From positions 1 to 33,068 of the forward strand of contig JAAHGL010000071.1 of assembly GCA_010692635.1 (NCBI GenBank): DNA of 33,068 nt, in the 5' to 3' direction. The notes beneath the pieces are model-generated. The model made no database searches, was not told the DNA's origin, and saw nothing but the letters and a program-made list of their open reading frames with translations. The position numbers and the translations under genes are program-made. Position 1 is the stretch's first letter. Every line of letters begins with the position of its first letter. Origin of the DNA: Symploca sp. SIO2C1. Lineage in GTDB: Bacteria; Cyanobacteriota; Cyanobacteriia; Cyanobacteriales; Coleofasciculaceae. Below are positions 8,773-16,968 of this stretch, piece by piece.

Positions 8773-10773
8773 ATGCTACAAAAATTGCTGAGAGCTTTAT
8801 CAGAACCATCCCAGTTCAATCTGTTCAGCAAGCTAGTCCGTCAGCTATTCCCTCAGTATAATCCCCAACCACAAGCAAAAAGTCTGTCAACAGCAGCTCA
8901 AGAACAACAAATGCCTTTTGGTATTAGTTGGTGCTATCAATCAGTAGCTGATGGTGAAGACGAAATCTGCAACAGTGTGTTAATTGGAACTCCCGAAGAA
9001 GTTCCTCTCCTTGAGCTCGAGATTACCAATATCCTCTCAGACAAAACCATCACTATTGTGCCTAGTGAGGATGTAACCCAGGCAGACACTAATAATTATC
9101 ACTTTCGACTCAAGTTTAATATAGGGCTGTTAGCAGATATTAAGCAGATTGCGGTTGACACGGAAAACTGGTCTATTGCGGCTGAAACCGATGAAGGTAG
9201 CGATAATCTTTATTTACTCTGGATCGGGAAGAAAGAAATTACTCTCTCTTCTGGGGAAGCTACAACAATTCTTTTAGAAGGATTAGCTGTTAACTCTAAA
9301 CAGTTAGCAGCTGACTATGAAGTAACCGCGACAAGTGGCGACATTGAAGTCAACATTAGTTGGCTATTTCAACAGATCGAGGTGGAAGCGATCTCAATTG
9401 GTAGTAAACTGCGGCTTCCTCCACCTCAAAATGACGATTACTATGACAACCTTACTCTGGAATTAGAAATGGTCAAAGCAACAGGAAAATCCAATATCCC
9501 TCTGTTTGTCGGTTTTGTTAACTGTAATAAAGTTTTCAATACTAATGACCAATCTAGTAGTTTGAAACTCAGGATCACTAATACTAACTTTCCCAGCACT
9601 GTTGACCCTTCTCTGGCTTCTGTAGATATATCTACAGCTGGTAGTCGTGTTGCTTATGGCCCTCCTCCCGGAAATCCCGGTCCATTTCCTGACCCTGATG
9701 CCCCTATATACCCTTATCCCACTCCTCCCGTTCCAAAAACCAGTATCACTTTCAAGTACGATCCTGAGCTCAATTTTTCCTCTGAATTGATAGTGGTATT
9801 AGAGGTGGGAACTGTAACAGATGTTCCTTGGGCATTAGGTACGAAAGATGAAGTTAATGGAATTTCCATTGAGATTGATCAATGGCAACAAAACGGCAGT
9901 GTGGAGCAAATTAAAGTAGGAAACATCGTTAAAGCTTTACAATGGACTTTTGTCCCCGACGGTCAAGATGTGGTGTTAGGAGCCCAAGAAACAATATTAA
10001 TCAATTTGATCAACATTGTTACGAATCATCCCAGTGGAGAGACTAACCTGTACTTATTTTATAAAAATGTTGTTGGTTATCAGGATGGGAAGTTTACCTG
10101 TCAAATTGAAAAAGCACCTCTGGTGTTTGGGGAGTCCTCAAATTCAACCAGACAAGTGCAGATTGGGGATACGGCAGAAATTCAAAATCCAGGCTCTCTT
10201 CTATTCCGTTCTGATACAGATGAAACGGGTGATCGGTCATTGGTTGAATTTCTCAAACAGGACGAAACTGCTCCTTTAATGGCATTAGATTCATCTGGAA
10301 ATCTTAACGTAGTAGATACATTAACTGCGCGCAAGATTCTAGGAGATGGAGCTGTTTTCACTGGCATGATTTTGATGTGGTCAGGATCAGTAAATGACAT
10401 TCCCGACGGTTGGGAACTATGTAATGGCAGTAATCTAACACCGGATTTAACAGATAAATTTATAGTCGGTGCAGGAGGTGATTACTCAGTAAGTGAAACA
10501 GGGGGTTCTGATACTGTTACCTTAAGCACCAACGAAATGCCCTCACACAATCATACCATTTACGATCCGGGTCATATTCATAGTTTCAGTCGTCGCGAAT
10601 ATGAACTCTCTAGTAATTCTGATGACACACGTGTCGGTGGCAGCCTACTTGAAGATGCTAACACAGAAAAAGCTATAACAAATATTATTATTGAGAGCAC
10701 AGGAGAGGGTCTACCACATGAAAACCGACCTCCTTATTATGCCTTGTGCTTCATTATGAAAGTAGATCTGTGA
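8773..10773 (+). CDS. Phage tail-collar domain protein (fibre-like)
   Basis: This 666-aa protein ends in a phage Tail Collar domain (about residues 530-666). The hallmarks are ILMWSGSVNDIPDGWELCNG, then TPDLTDKFIVGAG, TGGSDTVTLSTNEMPSHNHT with a His cluster, and C-terminal ENRPPYYALCFIMKV. Such domains sit at the tips of phage tail fibres and in the microcystin-dependent-protein family. Ahead of it are beta-rich domains (about 50-290 and 320-500), a Pro/Gly linker near 297-325 (PPPGNPGPFPDPDAPIYPYP), and a short ILFRS...ALDSSGNLNV stretch like those before fibre heads. The start is supported by GTGAGG with its core at 8761-8763, 9 bases before the ATG. A hairpin follows the stop. No other phage structural gene is present. 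A binding or display role within the cluster is inferred. Confidence 0.88.
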   Translation: MLQKLLRALSEPSQFNLFSKLVRQLFPQYNPQPQAKSLSTAAQEQQMPFGISWCYQSVADGEDEICNSVLIGTPEEVPLLELEITNILSDKTITIVPSEDVTQADTNNYHFRLKFNIGLLADIKQIAVDTENWSIAAETDEGSDNLYLLWIGKKEITLSSGEATTILLEGLAVNSKQLAADYEVTATSGDIEVNISWLFQQIEVEAISIGSKLRLPPPQNDDYYDNLTLELEMVKATGKSNIPLFVGFVNCNKVFNTNDQSSSLKLRITNTNFPSTVDPSLASVDISTAGSRVAYGPPPGNPGPFPDPDAPIYPYPTPPVPKTSITFKYDPELNFSSELIVVLEVGTVTDVPWALGTKDEVNGISIEIDQWQQNGSVEQIKVGNIVKALQWTFVPDGQDVVLGAQETILINLINIVTNHPSGETNLYLFYKNVVGYQDGKFTCQIEKAPLVFGESSNSTRQVQIGDTAEIQNPGSLLFRSDTDETGDRSLVEFLKQDETAPLMALDSSGNLNVVDTLTARKILGDGAVFTGMILMWSGSVNDIPDGWELCNGSNLTPDLTDKFIVGAGGDYSVSETGGSDTVTLSTNEMPSHNHTIYDPGHIHSFSRREYELSSNSDDTRVGGSLLEDANTEKAITNIIIESTGEGLPHENRPPYYALCFIMKVDL

Positions 10774-10776
10774 AAT

Positions 10777-10802
10777 AGCCCTGAGGAATAGCCCTCAGGG
10801 CT
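10777..10802 (+). terminator. Hairpin after the tail-collar gene
   Basis: A perfect 10-bp stem (AGCCCTGAGG paired with CCTCAGGGCT, 6-base loop) starts 4 bases after the stop codon. It is followed by a pyrimidine-rich stretch rather than a clean T run, so termination may be partial. Confidence 0.7.
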
Positions 10803-10903
10803 GTTCCTCTTCTCTTAAAACAAGAGTAAATCACAGTCTGTAAGCCTGTTACACAGCTGTAAATTTCACAATTCACCACCTTCTAATACCAAGAACAAGT
10901 CCC

Positions 10904-12931
10904 ATGCCAACCAGAGAAAAAGACCAAGTTCAATTTATTCAATTCCATCAACCCGCTTTAGAAAGTGGAGACTACCACCTCAGAGTTGAACAGACTATTA
11001 GTGATACAAGGGGCAAAGTACAAAAACCAGAACCCTATAGCCGTGAACTTACCTTTACCGTACAAGGGGAACGATTTGAACCCCTATCTCCCCAAGCTAT
11101 TTATGCAGTATTTCCTCCCCCGGAAAACTTGGGAGAACATTCCAATGTACTTCCCCATATTACCGTTAAAAGAAGCACCCTACCTTGGGAACGTTACCCA
11201 GGCACAGAAGACGAAAATCTCCCTTGGTTAGTCTTACTTTTATTCAGAGATTCCGACTTTGAAGAAGAAGCAGATAAACCTAAACCCAAAAACATTACCC
11301 TAGGGGAATTACTCGCCGGAGAACCTGGCATCTCTTACCCCCAGGGGATAGAACGGCAATTAGGGCAAAAGGAAGATGATATAGTTACAGTAATAGACGT
11401 TAAAAAGAAATACTTAACCGATATTATCCCTCTCCACGAAGACCTAGCTTACCTTGCCCATGTCCGCAAAGCCACATCATCCCAAACCGGGGAAATGGTC
11501 GAAAATGAAGAAGTAGAAGAAATCATCAAAAAGCTACAAGAAATCTCCTTGCGGAATGAATATGCCACCATTATTGCCAATCGTCTGCCGGAACCCAGGG
11601 GAACCAGTATCGTTTATTTAGTCTCTATGGAAGAACGGTACAATGATAATCAAGAGTTTAACTACTTAGGAGCAGGGGATGAGGACTTAATCCGCTTCGT
11701 TAGCCTCGCCAACTGGAGTTTTTCTTGCGTCGATCCCCTGCGCAGTTTTACTAAATCATTAGAAAATCTCAACCTCACTCCCTCCACCCCCAGACTTCCC
11801 CCAAGTGACAATCAACAAGCAGAAGCATACCTAGCCAATAGTTATATAACCGTACCCCACGCCCTACGCAAAGGCAGTAAAACCGTTTCCTGGTATCGTG
11901 GCCCTTTAATGGCAGCTCAGAATACCGAAACCTACGAATTTCCTGTTAAAGCTGCCGATGAACTATTACGTTACGATTCAGAAATCAGCATGTTTGATAT
12001 CTCCTACGCTGCCGCTTGGCAACTAGGACGCATGTTGATGTTGGAAAATCAAAGATTAGCCACAGAATTATTCAACTGGAAACGGGAAAACTCCCAAAAC
12101 CTGAAACGGTTAGAACAACTTGTCCTCAACTTACCATTAATTTCCCGACCCAATCTAGACGGAATCAAAGATTTACCTGCAATTAACGGTTCCGATACTC
12201 AAAGACTCAAACTAATTCCCAATAACCTCAAAGAGTGGTTTCACAATATAGAACTTTTAAAAGGCATACCCTTCAATTACTTAATCCCCGACGCCAGATT
12301 ACTGCCACCAGAATCAATCCGCTTCTTCTGGGTAGACCCTTTATGGGTAGACTGTTTACAAGACGGTGCCTTCAGTATCGGTAGGGTAACCGGTGCAGAT
12401 GTAACAGATGACCAAAGAATCCGTGCCTCAAAGGATTTTAACCTAAATGTAGACCGGAGGATTACCGGCATTATTATGCGCTCTCACGTCGTTGCCGGAT
12501 GGCCGGGTTTAATCATCGATGGTTATGATACAGCAGTAACCGATTTGGATTCCATCGATCCTACCGAAGGGGAAATGTTGCCCCTCTTACGGATGGAAAC
12601 CTTATCGAAAAATGTCCTAATTTGCTTATTTAAAGGAGAAGTCAAAACCCTTGATATTCACCTCAAGCCAGAATCCATGCATTTTGGCTTAGATGCCAGG
12701 GATAATGTCTTGGCAGACTGGACAAAAAACCTACGCACAGAAGACGGTGAATCCACGGATACGGTGATTGATCCGGTTCCTTTGAGGAATGAAGAGAAAG
12801 GAGTGGTTAATTTAGAAGCATTAGCTCAACAAATGAATGAGCATCTACAACTAGATGAATTTACTTCCGGTCAATTTGGCTTACAAATGATTGAGGGGGT
12901 GCAGAAAGTGAGGTTTGTCAAGGAGGAATAA
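10904..12931 (+). CDS. Large protein of unknown function, last gene of the DUF6603/tail-collar cluster
   Basis: This 675-aa soluble protein belongs to no family I can name. An N-terminal strand-rich part (about 1-110) contains FTVQGERFEPLSPQAIYAVF and a conserved-looking LPWERYPGTE...LPWLVLLLFRD block (about 93-120). The middle holds a helical AAWQLGRMLMLENQRLATEL segment (about 368-387). The C-terminal part has RFFWVDPLWVDCLQDGAFSI and RRITGIIMRSHVVAGWPGL (about 465-545). No signal peptide, membrane segment or clear catalytic motif is seen. The start is the first ATG, with no Shine-Dalgarno. It lies 130 bases downstream of the tail-collar gene, past a hairpin, so it may have its own promoter. 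My impression is that homologues occur in diverse bacteria, usually beside DUF6603-like genes. Function is unknown. Confidence 0.85.
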   Translation: MPTREKDQVQFIQFHQPALESGDYHLRVEQTISDTRGKVQKPEPYSRELTFTVQGERFEPLSPQAIYAVFPPPENLGEHSNVLPHITVKRSTLPWERYPGTEDENLPWLVLLLFRDSDFEEEADKPKPKNITLGELLAGEPGISYPQGIERQLGQKEDDIVTVIDVKKKYLTDIIPLHEDLAYLAHVRKATSSQTGEMVENEEVEEIIKKLQEISLRNEYATIIANRLPEPRGTSIVYLVSMEERYNDNQEFNYLGAGDEDLIRFVSLANWSFSCVDPLRSFTKSLENLNLTPSTPRLPPSDNQQAEAYLANSYITVPHALRKGSKTVSWYRGPLMAAQNTETYEFPVKAADELLRYDSEISMFDISYAAAWQLGRMLMLENQRLATELFNWKRENSQNLKRLEQLVLNLPLISRPNLDGIKDLPAINGSDTQRLKLIPNNLKEWFHNIELLKGIPFNYLIPDARLLPPESIRFFWVDPLWVDCLQDGAFSIGRVTGADVTDDQRIRASKDFNLNVDRRITGIIMRSHVVAGWPGLIIDGYDTAVTDLDSIDPTEGEMLPLLRMETLSKNVLICLFKGEVKTLDIHLKPESMHFGLDARDNVLADWTKNLRTEDGESTDTVIDPVPLRNEEKGVVNLEALAQQMNEHLQLDEFTSGQFGLQMIEGVQKVRFVKEE

Positions 12932-13264
12932 AAGGTTGCACAAAGCGAACCACACCAGTCACAGAGTTCACAGAGTGCGATCGCATCTCCCCGCAGGTTG
13001 GGTTAACCTTAGCGTAGCGATTTTGTAGGAATCAGGAAACCCTACAAAGCTAACGAAACCCAACTATCGGGATAGTCCAAGAGCCTATGCTTTGAAGACA
13101 TTACAATTCGTACTTTATATATACGCGCATACCTTAACCATTATGAAAGTAATCATAGCAAAAAATAACAGCAAACGCAACTAACCCCCGAAGATTATTT
13201 GTTAGTGCGATCGCGCTGAAGAGGTAACAAGCAGCCTGAGGTGCTGATAGCTGAATGCTGATAG
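12932..13264. other. Intergenic region between convergent genes
   Basis: This 333-base gap separates the cluster from the convergent Uma2 gene. It holds a MITE-like hairpin (12997-13064), two HIP1 sites near 12977 and 13206, and no open frame of note. No T-tailed terminator was found. Confidence 0.6.
12997..13064. repeat. Imperfect 68-bp hairpin, MITE-like
   Basis: GTTGGGTT at the left end pairs with AACCCAAC at the right end. Inside, TTAGC pairs with GCTAA and TTTGTAGG with CCTACAAA around an 11-base loop. The layout looks like a small dispersed palindromic element and may also help end convergent transcripts. Copy number in the genome is not visible from here. Confidence 0.6.
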
Positions 13265-14134
13265 CTAATTATTAGCCTCTAAAATCTGCATCACTTGTTC
13301 CACAGACAAGCTCTGAACTTGGGCTATTTGCTCAGCTGTTAATCCCATGTTGCGTAAGCGGCAAACAGCATCCCGTTGGATCTGTTGAAACTCAGAAATT
13401 TTTGCCTCCGCTTCAAGCCGAGCCTGAACTTCTTTTTGTTCTCGTTCTTTGCCAATGAGCAAAAGTTTTCCTGTATAATCCCACCACCTTAACCACGATT
13501 GTTGAGAACGGCTTAGATAGTTTCCTTGCCATACTCCCAACTCTACTGCCAATTCTTTTATGGGATAATGACCTCTCTGATTAGGCTTCATTTGTCGATA
13601 GGAACCTCCTTGCAGTTTATATACCTCCAACTCTCCTGTTTGGATGACGTAGATGCCGTAATACGTAATGCCCATAACTTGCTCATAGACCCAGTATTTT
13701 CCTGGTTTAGATACTTCCCCTTCCTCAGTGTTAGATAATGGTGTTTGGTCTCTTTCTTCTGAGCCATCTCCACTGGCAAATTCCAGAGCAATTAGTGGGG
13801 GTATAGTTTCTTTCCACATCACATAGGAACGACGTGTTTCACCATCCAGATTAGGAGGAACTCCCGGTACATAAAACCAATCGGGAGCTTCGGCTCCTTT
13901 GTATGCAGGTTCAGTGAGACGCCAGTAGATACCACAATCTTGACCTATAGCATATTGTCCATCAGGATGAATTCTTTCCAGAACTGGTTCAATAGAGTCA
14001 GTAAGAAGGATACTTTGGGGATGTTCAGCAAAGTTTTTCACAAACGTTCCATCTGATTCTGGTAATTGGGTATGGTCAGGACCTGAAGTAGGTAAACTGA
14101 AAGGCTTGGTAGTAGTTTTAGTAGTAATAGTCAT
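13265..14134 (-). CDS. Uma2 family (DUF820) PD-(D/E)XK nuclease-like protein
   Basis: This 289-aa protein matches the Uma2/DUF820 family, predicted restriction-endonuclease-fold proteins that are abundant in cyanobacteria. The visible core is AEAPDWFYVPGV (Asp in the first acidic position), then PPLIALEFASGDGSEERD (Glu of the second acidic position), then SKPGKYWVYEQ with candidate Lys residues, and GHYPIKELAVELGVWQGNY. The C-terminal 60 residues form a Glu/Lys/Ala-rich helix (QKEVQARLEAEAKISEFQQI) ending in a short helical AEQIAQVQSLSVEQVMQ motif. The length suits the long cyanobacterial subgroup. The start is the first ATG; no Shine-Dalgarno is seen. It is a single-gene unit facing the cluster. 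Function in this family is not established; DNA cleavage is predicted from fold only. Confidence 0.88.
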   Translation of the reverse strand: MTITTKTTTKPFSLPTSGPDHTQLPESDGTFVKNFAEHPQSILLTDSIEPVLERIHPDGQYAIGQDCGIYWRLTEPAYKGAEAPDWFYVPGVPPNLDGETRRSYVMWKETIPPLIALEFASGDGSEERDQTPLSNTEEGEVSKPGKYWVYEQVMGITYYGIYVIQTGELEVYKLQGGSYRQMKPNQRGHYPIKELAVELGVWQGNYLSRSQQSWLRWWDYTGKLLLIGKEREQKEVQARLEAEAKISEFQQIQRDAVCRLRNMGLTAEQIAQVQSLSVEQVMQILEANN

Positions 14135-14202
14135 GATTTGTTAATGGGGAATGGGAAATAGGATATGGGGTGAGGTGAAAAAAGGTGTGGGAGAGCTTTT
14201 TT

Positions 14203-14232
14203 GAGTAATGAGTAATGAGTAATGAGTAATGA
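14203..14232 (+). repeat. GAGTAAT heptamer tandem repeat
   Basis: Four GAGTAAT units in tandem lie upstream of the Uma2 gene and run straight into the left arm of the large inverted repeat. Confidence 0.9.
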
Positions 14233-14357
14233 GGGTCGAAACTTTTGTCAAATCCTCTTTCCTTCTACCTCCTACCTCCTCCGGAGCCTCGGAGCCTCCT
14301 GCCTCGGAGCCTCCTGCCTCATGTTTCTTGAGAGCCACTGTAAATTTCACCTCACCC
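14226..14357 (+). repeat. Left arm of a large inverted repeat
   Basis: Two blocks in this arm recur inverted about 2.4 kb away. Positions 14226-14259 match 16862-16895 perfectly over 34 bp. Positions 14322-14357 match 16747-16782 over 36 bp with one mismatch. The part between the blocks is a pyrimidine-rich run of variable CCTCC/GGAGCC units. Block order is what a single composite inverted repeat would give. Confidence 0.85.
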
Positions 14358-14388
14358 TAGGATATGTACCTCACGGATGGGAGAACTG

Positions 14389-14444
14389 CTATAAGCATTC
14401 TAAATTCTAAATTCTTAATTCTTAATTCCGCGCAGCGGTACTAG
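14389..14444 (+). repeat. Left arm of a 56-bp inverted repeat flanking the cNMP-domain gene
   Basis: This 56-bp segment (CTATAAGC to ACTAG) is the reverse complement of 15069-15124 with one mismatch. It contains heptamer units TAAATTC and TTAATTC followed by a GC-rich CCGCGCAGCGG block. Together the arms bracket the gene at 14464-14961. Confidence 0.92.
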
Positions 14445-14463
14445 AAGCCTGTACCACGAGAGT

Positions 14464-14961
14464 TTATGTGGAAGTACCCAATTCCCTTCCCCAACTACCA
14501 GCACCACTGAAATCTGGTGCTAGCTTTTTGATTTCGTAAGCATTCACCTTATTGTTAAGTTCACGAATACGACGGGAAAGTAGACGGATTATATTAACCG
14601 CAATTCCCGGTGTCTCATCGATCGCATCATAAAGTTGCAGCTGGGTTAGCATGAGACATTCACAATTTTCCAGGGTTGTGACTGATGCCGAACGGGGTTC
14701 CGCATCAAACAGGGACATCTCACCAAAACAGGTTCCGTGCTTAAGTTGTGCCAACTCTCGATCGCCAATGTGAACCCTTACCAAACCCGAGACAACGATA
14801 TAAAGCGATCGCCCCTCCTCCCCTTCGGTAAAGATGGTATGCTCGGCGGGATAGTATAGTTCCTCCATGACAGAGGCTAGCCTTACCAAAAAATCATCCC
14901 GCAGTTCTTGAAAAATTGGGACAGCCCTGAGAAACAATAGACGCTCTACACTGGTTAACAT
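14464..14961 (-). CDS. Cyclic nucleotide-binding domain protein without HTH
   Basis: This 165-aa protein is a single Crp/Fnr-type cNMP-binding domain. Residues about 15-130 carry the beta-roll, and the phosphate-binding cassette is CFGEMSLFDAEPRSASV, with the Gly-Glu and Arg-Ser-Ala expected for nucleotide binding. A helix follows (NIIRLLSRRIRELNNKVNAY). No DNA-binding helix-turn-helix comes after it, so it is probably a stand-alone sensor or a partner of another protein rather than a transcription factor. The start is the first ATG, with no good Shine-Dalgarno. It is a single gene, divergent from rimM, bracketed by a 56-bp inverted repeat. Related single-domain proteins occur in cyanobacteria; the partner is unknown here. 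Confidence 0.88.
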   Translation of the reverse strand: MLTSVERLLFLRAVPIFQELRDDFLVRLASVMEELYYPAEHTIFTEGEEGRSLYIVVSGLVRVHIGDRELAQLKHGTCFGEMSLFDAEPRSASVTTLENCECLMLTQLQLYDAIDETPGIAVNIIRLLSRRIRELNNKVNAYEIKKLAPDFSGAGSWGRELGTST

Positions 14962-15316
14962 TGGTTAAAGGTTAGCTACAAGCTATTCCCTTAATTTACT
15001 GGGAGAAGTTTTAAGTCTACCAACAATGTTGCTATCACAAACAAAAGATTTTATCGAGGGAGAGTTAGCTAGTGCCGCTGCGCGGAATTAAGAATTAAGA
15101 ATTTAGAATTTAGAATGCTTATAGAGTAAGGATTCTAACGATCTCAAACTGGTCAGTTACTTTTGCCGCGCTGCACTAGTGGTTAAAATGGCTGGCAGTG
15201 CAGGGATATCGGGATTGATCTCCCCATCAATTTCCTCTCTTGGGTTTTCAGATCTATAATGACCAATAATACCGGAAATATCCTAAGATACAAAAATATA
15301 GATAAATTGCTACTGT
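14962..15316. other. Divergent intergenic region
   Basis: This 355-base gap separates the divergent cNMP-domain gene and rimM. It holds the right arm of the 56-bp inverted repeat. It also has a TATAAT at 15255-15260, about 57 bases before the rimM start, which could be a -10 element; no convincing -35 is spaced for it. No gene is seen. Confidence 0.5.
15069..15124 (-). repeat. Right arm of the 56-bp inverted repeat
   Basis: Reverse complement of 14389-14444 with one mismatch. It lies 107 bases upstream of the start of the cNMP-domain gene. A short degenerate echo (CCGCGCTGCACTAG) follows at about 15163-15176. Confidence 0.92.
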
Positions 15317-15940
15317 GTGGATAACGACTACTGGCTAGAAATCGGTACCATAGTTTCCCCTCAAGGTCTCAAAGGAGAGTGTCGAGTATACCCTAACACT
15401 GACTTCCCCGAACGCTTTGAAAAACCAGGACAACGCTGGTTACAGCAACCGGGTGAGGCTCAACCTAAAGCAGTGGAACTGTTAGCTGGGCGTTTTCTGC
15501 AGGGCAAAGGCTTATTTGTTGTAAAGTTAGCAGGAGTTAGTGATCGCAACCAAGCAGAAGCATTACGGGGTTCCAAGCTATTCGTACCAGCTAGCGATCG
15601 CCCAGAACTAGGGGAAGATGAATATCATGTAAGGGATTTACTCAATCTGGAAGTCTTTAACCAATTTACAGGGGAACTAATCGGTATGGTGGTGGAAATA
15701 ATCCCTGCTGGTAACACCCTCCTAGAAGTACAATTGCATCAGCAACCGGAAATAGCACCAGCAAAACCAGACGCTCCTACTCCTAACAGAATTAGTAAGA
15801 TACGCAAAGCCAAACGCAAGAAACCTAAACCACTAACAGTCCTCATTCCCTTTGTCAAGGAAATTGCTCCAGTTGTAGATCTTCAAAATAGTCGGATTGA
15901 GATTACACCCCCTGCTGGTTTACTAGAACTTAATGAGTGA
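15317..15940 (+). CDS. rimM: Ribosome maturation factor RimM
   Basis: RimM binds ribosomal protein S19 and aids maturation of the 30S head. The N-terminal domain shows LEIGTIVSPQGLKGECRVYP (about 7-26), and ALRGSKLFV ends it near residue 91. The PRC-barrel domain begins at EDEYHVRDLLNLEVF and ends VLIPFVKEIAPVVDL. A basic insertion (RISKIRKAKRKKPKP, about 154-168) sits inside the barrel, as is common in cyanobacterial RimM. The start is GTG at 15317, placed to give the conserved NDYWLEIGTI opening; no ATG precedes it in frame. At 207 aa it is slightly long because of the insertion. It precedes rnc by 79 bases on the same strand, and both act in ribosome assembly. Confidence 0.96.
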   Translation: MDNDYWLEIGTIVSPQGLKGECRVYPNTDFPERFEKPGQRWLQQPGEAQPKAVELLAGRFLQGKGLFVVKLAGVSDRNQAEALRGSKLFVPASDRPELGEDEYHVRDLLNLEVFNQFTGELIGMVVEIIPAGNTLLEVQLHQQPEIAPAKPDAPTPNRISKIRKAKRKKPKPLTVLIPFVKEIAPVVDLQNSRIEITPPAGLLELNE

Positions 15941-16019
15941 AATACTGTCGATGTTCCACTACGATAGAGCATTGGGTTCAAGGAGAAGGTTGATAACAGT
16001 TGCAACCTGAAATAGAGAA

Positions 16020-16703
16020 ATGCACAAATTACCAACTATCAAAGATGAAACACTCCGACTGTGTGCTCTGACTCACCGTTCCTATGTCAATGAACACCCA
16101 GAAGTAGGAGAACACAATGAGCGCTTAGAATTCCTCGGTGATGCGGTGCTGGGTTTTCTAGTAGGTGAGTTTCTATACAAGCATTACCCCAACATGAGTG
16201 AAGCTGAAATGACTCGTATGCGCTCTAATTTGGTGGATGAGAAGCAATTAGCTAAATTTGCAACTCAGCTAGGTATGGGTAAAATCATACTACTCGGTAG
16301 AGGAGCTATCAAAGAAGGAGGTCGTCAAAACCCGTCCTTGCTTAGTGATACTTTTGAAGCCTATATTGCTGCTTACTTTATCGAGTCAGGTATCGAAAAG
16401 GTTCGTGATTTTGTCCAGCCACTCTTTGCGACAGTAGCTGAAAATCTCATTTCTTCTGAATCCAATGCCGAGCCCAAAAACCTTGTAGACTCCAAGGGTA
16501 GGTTTCAACAATGGACACTGGAGCGATTTGTCCAAAACCCTGAGTATGTGATTATTGGTGAATCTGGACCGGATCATGCCAAAGAGTTTATTGCTGAAGT
16601 ACGGGTAAATGGCAGAGTATATGGTGTTGGTAGGGGTCGCCGTAAACAAGATGCCACCAAACGTGCTGCTGAAGATGCCCTCAAAAAAGTCGGATTAGTG
16701 TAA
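16020..16703 (+). CDS. rnc: Ribonuclease III
   Basis: RNase III cleaves double-stranded RNA, including the 16S and 23S rRNA precursors. The catalytic domain carries the signature HNERLEFLGDAVLGF (about 36-50), the acidic DTFEAYIAAYF helix (about 113-123), and LTHRSYVNEH near the N-terminus. The dsRNA-binding domain is at about 155-227 (RFQQWTLERF, EFIAEVRVNGRVYGVGRGRR, KRAAEDALKKV). The length of 227 aa is normal. The start is the first ATG; the upstream AGAG is weak. It follows rimM on the same strand. A second, dsRBD-less enzyme, Mini-III, is encoded about 1.6 kb away on the other strand. Confidence 0.97.
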   Translation: MHKLPTIKDETLRLCALTHRSYVNEHPEVGEHNERLEFLGDAVLGFLVGEFLYKHYPNMSEAEMTRMRSNLVDEKQLAKFATQLGMGKIILLGRGAIKEGGRQNPSLLSDTFEAYIAAYFIESGIEKVRDFVQPLFATVAENLISSESNAEPKNLVDSKGRFQQWTLERFVQNPEYVIIGESGPDHAKEFIAEVRVNGRVYGVGRGRRKQDATKRAAEDALKKVGLV

Positions 16704-16746
16704 GAAGGCAGAAGGCTCCGAGGCAGGAGGGAAGAAAGCTTGTAGG

Positions 16747-16895
16747 GGGTGAGGTGAAATTTACAGTGGCTCTTAAGAAACACTCTGGCTAATTGCTAAT
16801 TGCTAATTGCTAATTGCTTTTAAGAAACAAGGCAGAAGGCAGAAGGCAGAGGGCAGAAGGGAAGAGGATTTGACAAAAGTTTCGACCCTCATTAC
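16747..16895 (-). repeat. Right arm of the large inverted repeat, with tandem repeats inside
   Basis: The outer block 16862-16895 and inner block 16747-16782 are inverted copies of blocks at 14226-14259 and 14322-14357. Between them lie four CTAATTG heptamers (16789-16818) and a GGCAGAA/GGCAGAG array (16827-16860). The arm starts about 44 bases after the rnc stop codon. Confidence 0.85.
16789..16818 (+). repeat. CTAATTG heptamer array
   Basis: Four tandem CTAATTG units, the same family as the longer array at 8652-8731, lie inside the right arm of the large inverted repeat. Confidence 0.92.
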
Positions 16896-16968
16896 TGGAG
16901 TTTAGACTAGTCTAAACTCCAGATCTGTCCATAAAACCTAAAACCTAACAAGAGTTGGGAAACTAGTT

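Noticed and set aside
87-12931. Prophage or extracellular contractile injection system
   Set aside because: Only a tail-collar domain is shared with phages. No sheath, tube, baseplate, terminase, portal, capsid, integrase or AAA ATPase gene is visible.
13265-14961. Uma2 gene plus cNMP gene as a two-gene defence (CBASS-like) operon
   Set aside because: The genes are 329 bases apart with repeats between, no nucleotide cyclase is present, and each looks like a separate single-gene unit.
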